DNA of 37,729 bases from an uncultured delta proteobacterium (GTDB taxonomy: Bacteria; Myxococcota_A; Polyangia; Polyangiales; Polyangiaceae): contig CAIQDA010000046.1 in assembly GCA_903870415.1 (NCBI GenBank), positions 1-37,729 of the forward strand, read 5' to 3'. The translations under genes and the position numbers were made by a program. The notes under the pieces are model-generated. The model was not told the origin of the DNA. It was given only the letters and a program-made list of their open reading frames with translations, and did not search any database. Positions 1-6,790 of the stretch are shown here, in pieces (the first letter of the stretch is position 1; each line of letters begins with the position of its first letter).

Positions 1-140
1 CGCGTGGACGGGCCAAGGCGGCAAACGCAGGGGAAGAAAGAAGCGATGACACGTGCTGGCGGGGATTACCCTCTTGGCGAGCCCTTGGCGATGCGGCTAG
101 AGGACTTCTTCCGCTTCGGGCCGTTGCCCGCGAGGTTCCT

Positions 141-476
141 ATGTCCGACACGAAGTTTGCTCAGCTCATCGCCGCCAAGAAAATCGACCCCCGCCGCCTC
201 GTTGCGGTGTCGCGCTCTCTCGAGTCGCTGACGGTCGAAGACCGCACGATTCGCCTCACGAAGCGCATCGCGCGCAAGTCCGAGGGCGGCGACAAGAACA
301 AGGGGAAGACCAAGCAGGTGCACTCGGGTCGCCCGCTTACGCCCCGCGCTCTCACCGCGGCCATCACCGGTGTCGAGAAGCTCTCCGGACCAACGAAGAC
401 CCGCTTTCTCAAGGCCGTGAACACGATTCTCGAGGCGAAGAAGGAGACCGTGGTCTCCCTCAAGGACCTCTTCTGA
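141..476 (+). CDS. Small basic hypothetical protein (111 aa)
   Basis: I do not recognise a named family. The protein is 111 residues, basic and predicted soluble: no signal peptide and no membrane segment. A Lys/Arg-rich low-complexity middle (about residues 44-64, with GGDKNKGKTK) separates two helical-looking parts. The frame is supported by a GAGGT ribosome-binding site 5-6 bases before the ATG and by a strong intrinsic terminator about 150 bases after the stop. The 140 bases upstream hold no gene I can support. It converges on cysS. A small nucleic-acid-binding role would fit the charge, but that is only a guess. Confidence 0.7.
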   Translation: MSDTKFAQLIAAKKIDPRRLVAVSRSLESLTVEDRTIRLTKRIARKSEGGDKNKGKTKQVHSGRPLTPRALTAAITGVEKLSGPTKTRFLKAVNTILEAKKETVVSLKDLF

Positions 477-529
477 AACGACCGCGATGAAGCGGGCCTG
501 AGCGCTCCGAATCGCCTGCGTCTTTCGTC

Positions 530-616
530 AAATACACGACGTATTTCTTCGTAAGACGTTCGCTTCGCTAGCCTTCGATACAGCTTCAACGCGTTGTCTC
601 TCAGCCTTCGGGCTGA
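530..616 (+). other. Hairpins in the gap between the small ORF and cysS
   Basis: The 337-base gap 477-813 has no gene. It contains a perfect hairpin AAATAC/GTATTT with a five-base loop (530-546) and a second perfect hairpin TCAGCC-TTCG-GGCTGA with a UUCG tetraloop (601-616). Four bases later the main terminator begins. On the plus strand this would be a structured 3' untranslated region of the small upstream gene. Confidence 0.5.
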
Positions 617-620
617 CGCA

Positions 621-652
621 AAACCCCGGCCCAAACGGACCGGGGTTTTTTG
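621..652. terminator. Bidirectional intrinsic terminator
   Basis: A nine-base-pair stem, AAACCCCGG (621-629) with CCGGGGTTT (640-648), has a ten-base loop. It is followed by a run of T on the plus strand (646-651). The complementary A-run in front of the stem gives a T-run on the minus strand. It can end both the upstream plus-strand gene and the minus-strand cysS. Confidence 0.85.
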
Positions 653-813
653 TTGCTGAAATTTGGCCGCGAGGCCCGGTGCGCGATGTGGTCGCGCCAT
701 GGGTTATCTCGCGCTCGTCGCCCTCGTGGGCCTTCTCGGAACCGAAGCCATCGACCGCCTGCGCGGCACGCCAAAGCGATCGATCTGAAGCGGCCGCGTG
801 CGTGCCCTTCGGG

Positions 814-2340
814 TTACGGGCTGACGCGCCAGCGCGTGCCTTCGGGGCTGTCGGTGAGTTCGATTCCCGCGGCCACGAGTTCCCCGCGGAGCACGTCGGC
901 GGTCGCGAAGTCTTTCGCGGTTTTTGCTGCGGCGCGCGCCTGAACCTTCGCCTCAATCGCGGCTTCGTCGAGGCCACGCAGGCCGAGGCGCCGCGCCCGT
1001 GTTCTGGCGGCGTACTCGGGAAACGCTGCCTGAAACAAACCCACGTGGACCACGCACGCCGACCACTCGGTGAGCGCGAGTTTTGCGAGCGCCAGCAGCT
1101 GCGGCTCCGGACATGGGGCCTTCTTGGGCTTGGCGAGCCAGCCCGCAAGTTCGTTCATGGCCTTCGCGTGATCGCCGAGGAGCGCAAGGACCACGGGCGT
1201 ATTCAAGTCGCGATCGAGAGCCTCTTGCACCTTCGGATGGGTGCTCTCAAAAAGCGTGCGCATTGCATGTTTCGGCAAATCGCCGGCACCCTCTTTGGCG
1301 GCGAGTCCTTCGAGGAGATCGAGCGTCGTGTAGAAGTAGTCGGCACGCTTCTCCGCCTCGTCGATTGATGGAAACCGCACACGACCGTCGTCGTCCTTGA
1401 CCACGTCGAAGGCGAGGGGCCCGCGGTACTGGGTGCCGAGGAGAAAGAGGCGAAAGGCCTCCGCATCGTTGCGCGAGAGCACGTCCTCGACGGTCACGAA
1501 GTTGCCGAGCGACTTGCTCATCTTCTCTTGGTCCGCCGTCACGAAGCCGCCGTGAACCCAGTGCGAGGAAAACGGTTCACCCGTCGCCGCCTCGCTCTGA
1601 GCGATCTCGTTCTCGTGATGCGGAAAGATGAGGTCGATGGCGCCGCCGTGAATGTCGAGGCGGTTGCCGAGGTACTTCTGAGCCATCGCCGAGCACTCGA
1701 TGTGCCAGCCGGGTCGGCCTTTTCCGAACGAACTCGGCCATCCCCAATCGCTTTCGCCGCAGCCCTTCCACAAGGCGAAATCCATGGGGTCGCGCTTCTG
1801 CTCGACGACCGCCACGCGAGCGCCGGCCTGCGCCTCGTCGAGCTTGCGATGGGAGAGTTTTCCGTAAGCGCCGAACGACTTGACATCGTAATACACATCA
1901 CGACCGACGGCTGTGTCGACCACGTACGCGAAACCTTTCGCGACCAGGGTCTCGACGAGCGCGATGATTTCGACGATGTGCCCGCTCACCGTGGGCTCAT
2001 GGTCGGGGTTCGCGCAGCCGCACGACCGAAGATCGTTCTTGGCGAGTTCCGCCATGCGCGCGCTAAACGCGAGGGGCTCTTCGCCGCGCTCCTTCGACTT
2101 GAGAAGAATCTTGTCGTCGACGTCGGTGACGTTGCGGACGAAGACCACGCGATGGCCGCTCGCGCGAAGATGCCGGACGAGTACGTCGAAGGTCGTGAAC
2201 GTGCGCGCATGGCCCACGTGCACCCGATCCTGAGGGGTCACACCGCACACGTAGAGCCGCACCACCCCTTCCTCGACGGTGTCGACGGGTTCAAGGCGTT
2301 GGGTCATCGTGTTGTAGAGGGTCGTTGTAAGCGCAGGCAT
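814..2340 (-). CDS. cysS: Cysteine--tRNA ligase (CysRS)
   Basis: Class I aminoacyl-tRNA synthetase that charges tRNA-Cys in the cytoplasm. It is 508 aa, close to the usual length. The first zinc ligand and HIGH motif appear near residue 28 as CGVTPQDRVHVGHAR. The other zinc-site residues are in HIECSAM and HHENEIAQSE. The KMSKS loop is EKMSKSLGNF. The C-terminal helical domain ends with the typical YAARTRARRLGLRGLDEAAIEAKVQARA-like region. I chose the ATG at 2340 (MPALTTTLYNTM). An in-frame ATG at 2376 adds 12 residues with no similarity to the family. The motif CGVTPQD departs from the more usual CGPTVYD. It converges with the 141-476 gene and is divergent from the lipoprotein at 2416. Confidence 0.95.
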   Translation of the reverse strand: MPALTTTLYNTMTQRLEPVDTVEEGVVRLYVCGVTPQDRVHVGHARTFTTFDVLVRHLRASGHRVVFVRNVTDVDDKILLKSKERGEEPLAFSARMAELAKNDLRSCGCANPDHEPTVSGHIVEIIALVETLVAKGFAYVVDTAVGRDVYYDVKSFGAYGKLSHRKLDEAQAGARVAVVEQKRDPMDFALWKGCGESDWGWPSSFGKGRPGWHIECSAMAQKYLGNRLDIHGGAIDLIFPHHENEIAQSEAATGEPFSSHWVHGGFVTADQEKMSKSLGNFVTVEDVLSRNDAEAFRLFLLGTQYRGPLAFDVVKDDDGRVRFPSIDEAEKRADYFYTTLDLLEGLAAKEGAGDLPKHAMRTLFESTHPKVQEALDRDLNTPVVLALLGDHAKAMNELAGWLAKPKKAPCPEPQLLALAKLALTEWSACVVHVGLFQAAFPEYAARTRARRLGLRGLDEAAIEAKVQARAAAKTAKDFATADVLRGELVAAGIELTDSPEGTRWRVSP

Positions 2341-2415
2341 GCCCGTGGAAATAGCGTTCTCCGCGCGTTCCGTCACCGGGCCCGTGCCCTCGACGTCGTG
2401 CTAGGTGCTCGTGCC

Positions 2416-2955
2416 ATGCAGCGCGTGCAGCGAACGGCTCTTGCCGTGGCGTGGTCGTTCTCCGTGGGCTTTCTCTCGGTGGGGTGCCGTTCTGCACCGG
2501 AAACACGTTGGCGCGACGGTGTCGTCGAGCGCGGGCCCTTCGTGGCGGCTCTCCCGACCATCCCTCCCGCGTGGCGTCTTCTCGCCATGGAGGGCGCCAT
2601 GCTCACCTTCGCGCCACCGGAAGAACGTCAGCTCGTTCTCATCAACTCGCGTTGTGGGCTTTCGAACGACGACGTTCCGCTCGTCTCGCTCGCGCAGCAG
2701 CTTCTCATCGGCACGACGGCGCGAGCCACGCTTCGAGACGAGCGCGTGGAGTTCGACGGGCGCGAGGGTCTACGCACCTTCATCGTGGCCAAGCTCGACG
2801 GCGTTCCGCGCTTCTTCGACATCCTCATCGCCAAGAAGAATGGCTGCGTCGTTGACTTCGTGCGCACCGGTCCGCCCGGCGATGAACACAACGGTCAGGG
2901 CGCTTTCGACGGGGTAATCGCTGGCTTTCACATGCGCGCGCCTGAGGTGCCATGA
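2416..2955 (+). CDS. Probable lipoprotein of unknown function, coupled to MlaE
   Basis: 179 aa. The N-terminus MQRVQRTALAVAWSFSVGFLSVGC is a basic n-region, a hydrophobic core and a lipobox-like SVGC, so a lipid-anchored envelope protein is likely. The remainder is a small mixed alpha/beta domain (VLINSRCGLSNDDVPLVSLAQQLLI; DGREGLRTFIVAKLDGVPRFFDILIAKKNGC) of a kind often seen in uncharacterised deltaproteobacterial lipoproteins. The stop overlaps the next start as ATGA, so it is translationally coupled to the MlaE-type permease. That suggests a shared envelope or lipid-transport role (inference). Confidence 0.75.
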   Translation: MQRVQRTALAVAWSFSVGFLSVGCRSAPETRWRDGVVERGPFVAALPTIPPAWRLLAMEGAMLTFAPPEERQLVLINSRCGLSNDDVPLVSLAQQLLIGTTARATLRDERVEFDGREGLRTFIVAKLDGVPRFFDILIAKKNGCVVDFVRTGPPGDEHNGQGAFDGVIAGFHMRAPEVP

Positions 2956-3740
2956 GCGAAGACACGAGGCCGCAGCTCCTTCGGGACGCCGATCGCTTGT
3001 TCGAAAATGTGGGCGAGGCGTCGCAGCTTTTTGTGAGCGCGATGAGGTCGCTGGGGCGTCGTCCCTTCGAATGGAAGGCCATCGTCGAACAAATCGATTC
3101 GCTCGGCGTCGCCTCGATGGGCATCGTGTTCGTGACGTCGGTCTTCATCGGCATGGTCATGACGATGCAGTTCGCGTTCGGTCTTCAGCGCTTCGGCGGC
3201 CTTGAATACATTCCTCGCGTCGTCAGCCTCTCGTTCGCGCGCGAGCTTGCGCCGTCGCTCACGTCCGTCATCGTGGGCGGTCGCATCGGCAGCGGCATGG
3301 CCGCGGAGGTGGGGTCGATGAACGTCACCGAGCAGGTCGACGCGATCCGGGCGCTTGGCGCAGACCCTGCGAAAAAGCTCGTCATGCCGCGCCTCGTCGC
3401 GAGCATCATCGTGATGCCGCTCCTCAGCATCTTTGCGTTCGTTCTTGGACTTGGCGGAGCGATCATCGTCTCGGCCACGCAGTTCAACGTCACGCCCACG
3501 AACTTCATTCGAAGCGCCCTCGAAAGCGTCACCCTCATCGACTTCCTGAGCGGCTTTCTCAAGACGCCTTTCTTCGGCGCGATCATCGCCATCGTGGGCT
3601 GCCACTTCGGCCTCACGACCCGCGGAGGCACTGCCGGCGTCGGCCAGTCCACCACGCGAACGGTCGTCGTCGTTTCGATTTCGATCCTCACCGCCGACCT
3701 GCTCCTGACGAAGCTCTTCGTGCTGCTGTTTGGCTCCTAG
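2952..3740 (+). CDS. MlaE-family ABC transporter permease
   Basis: 262 aa, the normal length for the MlaE/YrbE permease family that moves phospholipids or other lipids between the inner and outer membranes. Visible hallmarks are a cytoplasmic N-terminal helix, the transmembrane stretch SMGIVFVTSVFIGMVMTMQ, the conserved FARELAPSLTSVIVGGRIGSGMAAEVGSM block, and EQVDAIRALGADPAKKLVMPRL, which docks the ATPase. Further membrane helices lie at about residues 145-175, 195-220 and 238-260. The ATPase (MlaF) and MCE protein (MlaD) genes normally found next door are absent here. The only partner is the coupled lipoprotein upstream. Confidence 0.9.
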   Translation: MSEDTRPQLLRDADRLFENVGEASQLFVSAMRSLGRRPFEWKAIVEQIDSLGVASMGIVFVTSVFIGMVMTMQFAFGLQRFGGLEYIPRVVSLSFARELAPSLTSVIVGGRIGSGMAAEVGSMNVTEQVDAIRALGADPAKKLVMPRLVASIIVMPLLSIFAFVLGLGGAIIVSATQFNVTPTNFIRSALESVTLIDFLSGFLKTPFFGAIIAIVGCHFGLTTRGGTAGVGQSTTRTVVVVSISILTADLLLTKLFVLLFGS

Positions 3741-3765
3741 TCGCCGCGGTGCCTGCTGAGCGCAC

Positions 3766-3821
3766 GCTCATTCGCTCATTCGCTCATTCGCGCATGCGTG
3801 CATGCGTGCATGCGTGCATTC
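3766..3821. repeat. 8-bp tandem repeat at a convergent gene junction
   Basis: Seven octamers lie in register: GCTCATTC three times (3766-3789), GCGCATGC, GTGCATGC twice, and GTGCATTC (3814-3821). They fill most of the 80-base gap between the convergent MlaE and barrel genes and end at the stop codon of the barrel gene. No T-tract terminator is present. Each GCATGC is self-complementary, so single strands could fold. Confidence 0.9.
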
Positions 3822-4786
3822 TACATCATCGATCCGATGTCGCCTTCGCTCCGGCTCGGAGCTCCCATGAGGGCGCGAAATCCGACCGAGATGAACGTGG
3901 CCGGAAATGGCCCGGAGAGGTCCCGACGAACCCCAGCGTCAAGGGCACCGGAACGGTCGAGGATGGCGATGCCAAACCCCATCGCGTGGGTGCGGCGCTC
4001 TTCGTCGTAGCGGTAGCCGAAGCGCAACGCGTACCGCTCGGAGGCCGACCATTCGAGGCCCGTGGCACTTCGCCAGCGCGGCACATCGGACGTGGTCAGG
4101 TTGAGGAGCGCGGTGCTCTCGATCGACAGCCCGTCGACGCCTACGCCGACGCCTCCCGCCACGATTCGCGGCAGGTCGAAGCTCGGATCGACGAAGAGAT
4201 TTCGCGCGAGAAGACCCACGCGGAAGAGCGGTGTCGGCTGAAACACGAGGCCTGCGTCGAAGGCGATGCGCGTTCGCTCGTCGCCCCCGCGTGACACGAT
4301 CTCGCCACCGGCCACGCCGCTGCCAAGGCGATCGGTCGTGCGCAGGTAGTGGCCCGCGACCCCAACGGAGAATGCGTCGCCCAGGGGGTACGCAATGCTG
4401 CCGCGCAGATCGATGGCGCTGCGCTGAAGACGGTCCGTGTCGAACGAGGTCCACTGAGCCGCAAGGGCACCGGCAACGCGGCTCGTGACCGAGTCGGCGA
4501 CCGCTCCGCCGTATTGCGCGTACCCGGCCTCCGGCGCCCACGCTCCCATCAATTCGAGCTCGTACCCTCTTGACACCGTCAGGGCTGCGGGGTTCCCGAG
4601 CGCGGCCGACGTGCCCCCTCCCGCGGCGAAATCAGCCCCCGCGAGACCGAGTGACCGAGGATTGAGTGCGGCACCGAGGTCCCAAGCCTGAGTGGAACTC
4701 GTGGAATTGTCCGCGCGAGCGATACGCTCTCGAAAAGCAAGCGCTTCCATCGAGAGAGCGAGGAAGATGGGGAGCGAGCGTTTCAT
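3821..4786 (-). CDS. Outer-membrane beta-barrel protein (PorV/UPF0164-like)
   Basis: 321 aa, predicted exported. It opens with MKRSLPIFLALSMEALA followed by a likely cleavage near ARADN. It continues with LGAALNPRSLGLAGADFAAGGGTSAALGNPAAL, the PorV/FadL-like pattern of an early loop plus an N-P-A motif. The rest is alternating amphipathic strands with repeated aromatic and glycine positions (GYRYDEERRTHAMGFGIAI, FISVGFRALMG). I chose the ATG at 4786 because AGGGAAAAG lies 5-6 bases upstream and an export signal follows; the longer open frame to 4975 is not export-like. The substrate is unknown. It converges with the MlaE gene. Confidence 0.75.
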   Translation of the reverse strand: MKRSLPIFLALSMEALAFRERIARADNSTSSTQAWDLGAALNPRSLGLAGADFAAGGGTSAALGNPAALTVSRGYELELMGAWAPEAGYAQYGGAVADSVTSRVAGALAAQWTSFDTDRLQRSAIDLRGSIAYPLGDAFSVGVAGHYLRTTDRLGSGVAGGEIVSRGGDERTRIAFDAGLVFQPTPLFRVGLLARNLFVDPSFDLPRIVAGGVGVGVDGLSIESTALLNLTTSDVPRWRSATGLEWSASERYALRFGYRYDEERRTHAMGFGIAILDRSGALDAGVRRDLSGPFPATFISVGFRALMGAPSRSEGDIGSMM

Positions 4787-5313
4787 AAGTCTTTTCCCTA
4801 CACCTGTGACGACGTTCAGGCGAGTAAACGGTTCCCTGGAAATCACCGAGCGAACGGCCGTGCATCCTGCACGTGAAATCTTCTGGACACGGGTGTCGGG
4901 GGTGGCCGGGCGTTGTCCGGAATTTCCGGCGCGTGCGTCAAACGTCACGAACCCATGCATCACACACACAACCACCGAAACACCTTCGCTCTACACGCAA
5001 AATAGCCCCATGATTTTAGCTAGTTAGAACGTTATTTGGTTTTCAGCGTTGTCCCCTGTGACAGGCCGGTGATAGCCCTTCTTTCGTTGGGAGCGATGAC
5101 GCGGCTCGGTCCAAATCGAGCGGCCCTCTCCTCACTATTTTCTTTTGCTCGCGTGCTTTTTTCCTGACCCCCAGAATCATGTTGGGGCCTGACTGCGACG
5201 CTATGCGTCAATACCGCACTCCGTCGCGCCTCTCGTCTGTCCGCGGATTCAAGCACCGCTCTTTCGGGGGTTTTCCACAGCCTGTGGATAACCCGTGGAT
5301 TCGTTGTCCCCCT
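4787..5313 (+). other. dnaA upstream region, possible replication-origin DNA
   Basis: These 527 bases carry no gene. They hold the promoters of the divergent barrel gene and dnaA. A conspicuous A+T-rich segment lies at about 4999-5045 (ATGATTTTAGCTAGTTAG and flanks), in a genome of about two thirds G+C. A second T-rich stretch lies near 5140-5164. DnaA boxes follow at 5271-5291. A perfect inverted repeat CCGGAA-T-TTCCGG (4917-4929), a smaller TTCC-CT-GGAA (4832-4841) and one TGCA-N3-TGCA site (4861-4871) lie on the barrel-gene side. It could serve as oriC, but only two good DnaA boxes are visible, so autoregulation of dnaA is an equal explanation. Confidence 0.5.
5271..5302. promoter_or_regulatory. 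Pair of inverted DnaA boxes upstream of dnaA
   Basis: TTTTCCACA (5271-5279, plus strand) and TGTGGATAA (5283-5291, the complement of the consensus TTATCCACA) face each other across three bases. A degraded third copy, CGTGGATTC, follows at 5294-5302. They lie 12-43 bases before the dnaA ATG. DnaA boxes at this position are known in many bacteria as autoregulatory sites or origin elements. Confidence 0.8.
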
Positions 5314-6726
5314 ATGCATCACGCCCCCTCCCTTCCTGAGCCCCCCGCCGCGTGGTCCGACGCCATTGCGCGTCTCCGCGGTCGCACGCCCGGAACGTTC
5401 GACGCCTGGTTTGGCGGCGTGCAGCTCGACGACTTCACGGACGGCGTTCTTTCGCTTCGTGCGCGTGACGCCTGGGTTCAGTCCTGGGTGACCACCCACT
5501 TCCTTCCGACGCTCGTGTCGTCGCTGTCGGAGCTCACCGGTCTTTCCGTGGTTCCGCGCTGGACGGTCGGCACCGTCGATCGGCCGATCGCGCCGCCCGA
5601 AGCCGCTCCCGATGTGAGCCTGGTCCGTGCGACGACGTTGCCGCCTTCTCCGCCGCCGGCCCCTTTTGCCGCCGCCGCCGCCGCCGCCGCGCCGGAGTCA
5701 TTTGCGGAACCGCAGTTTCGCCAGTCGTTTGGCGACTTCGTCGTGGGCCCCTCGAACCAGCTCGCGCATGCGGCGTGCCTTGCGGTCGCAGGCGACGTGG
5801 GCACGCGCCACAACCCGCTCTTCATTTGCGGCGGCACCGGCCTTGGCAAGACGCACTTGCTCGGCGCTGTCGGCAACCGCGTTCGCGAAATGCGCCCACA
5901 AGCGCGCGTCGTCTACGTGTCCGCCGAAGCCTTCATGAACCAGTTCATCGAAGCGCTTCAAGCGAACGCGATGGCGGCATTTCGCGCACGCTACCGCGAC
6001 CGTTGCGACGTGCTGCTGTTGGACGACGTGCAGTTTTTGGCAGGCAAAACGCAGACGCAGGAAGAGTTCTTCCACGTCTTCAATGCGCTGCACCAAGCGG
6101 GCAAGCAGATTGTCCTCACGAGCGACAAGTACCCGCAGCAGCTCGACCGCATGGAGGAGCGACTCGTCTCGCGCTTCCATTGGGGCCTCATCGCCGACGT
6201 TCAAGCGCCGGAGCTTGAAACGCGCATCGCCATCGTGCGGCGCAAGGCACGCCTCGAAAACCTTGTCATCGACGACACGGTCGCGCTCGCCATCGCGCAG
6301 GGCGTTCGGTCGAACGTTCGTGAGCTCGAGGGGCTCCTTGTGCGCCTGGCCGCGAAGGCGTCGCTGCTTCATCGTTCCATCGACCTCGACTTCGTCAAGC
6401 AGGAGCTCGCGCTCACCGGGTCCTCACGGCCAATGGAAGCGGGCATCGACGACGTGCAACGTCTCGTGGGGCACCACTTTCGCGTGACGCACACCGAGCT
6501 CGTGGGCAAGGAGCGTCATCGGCGCATCGCCCTCGCTCGCCACGTCGCCATGTACCTGTGCAAGCACCAGCTTCGCTGCAGTTACCCCGAGATTGGGCGC
6601 GCATTCGGTGGCCGCGATCACACCACCGTGATGAGTGGCGTGCGTCGCATCGACGAGCTGCGTGAGAACGACGCGGAGGTGCGGGCCCACATCGAGGCGC
6701 TGCGCCGAAAACTCGGCGACGAGTAG
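5314..6726 (+). CDS. dnaA: Chromosomal replication initiator DnaA
   Basis: 470 aa AAA+ ATPase that binds DnaA boxes and opens oriC. Domain I is residues 1-85. It is followed by a short Pro/Ala-rich domain II with an eight-alanine run. The AAA+ module carries Walker A GGTGLGKT (about 173-180), Walker B LLLDDVQF (about 233), the sensor I region VLTSDKYP, the arginine-finger region ERLVSRFHWG and sensor II NVRELEG. Domain IV ends with the helix-turn-helix signature YPEIGRAFGGRDHTTVMSGV. I chose the ATG at 5314 because it starts domain I; the open frame upstream runs through the DnaA boxes. dnaN is not adjacent. A 19-bp tandem repeat starts within the last codons. Confidence 0.97.
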   Translation: MHHAPSLPEPPAAWSDAIARLRGRTPGTFDAWFGGVQLDDFTDGVLSLRARDAWVQSWVTTHFLPTLVSSLSELTGLSVVPRWTVGTVDRPIAPPEAAPDVSLVRATTLPPSPPPAPFAAAAAAAAPESFAEPQFRQSFGDFVVGPSNQLAHAACLAVAGDVGTRHNPLFICGGTGLGKTHLLGAVGNRVREMRPQARVVYVSAEAFMNQFIEALQANAMAAFRARYRDRCDVLLLDDVQFLAGKTQTQEEFFHVFNALHQAGKQIVLTSDKYPQQLDRMEERLVSRFHWGLIADVQAPELETRIAIVRRKARLENLVIDDTVALAIAQGVRSNVRELEGLLVRLAAKASLLHRSIDLDFVKQELALTGSSRPMEAGIDDVQRLVGHHFRVTHTELVGKERHRRIALARHVAMYLCKHQLRCSYPEIGRAFGGRDHTTVMSGVRRIDELRENDAEVRAHIEALRRKLGDE

Positions 6727-6767
6727 GCGACGACCAGACGAGTAGGCGACGACCAGACGAGTAGGCG
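6718..6767. repeat. 19-bp tandem repeat over the dnaA stop codon
   Basis: The unit GACGAGTAGGCGACGACCA occurs at 6718-6736 and 6737-6755 and in part at 6756-6767. Each copy contains the GAGTAG that forms the dnaA stop, so the stop has been duplicated with the unit. It occupies most of the 64-base gap to the convergent sensor gene. Confidence 0.95.
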
Positions 6768-6790
6768 CCCAAACGAGCGAGCGCGGACCT

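Noticed and set aside
5179-5313. Longer dnaA reading frame starting at 5179
   Set aside because: The extension passes through the DnaA boxes and has no domain I similarity; the ATG at 5314 begins the recognisable protein.
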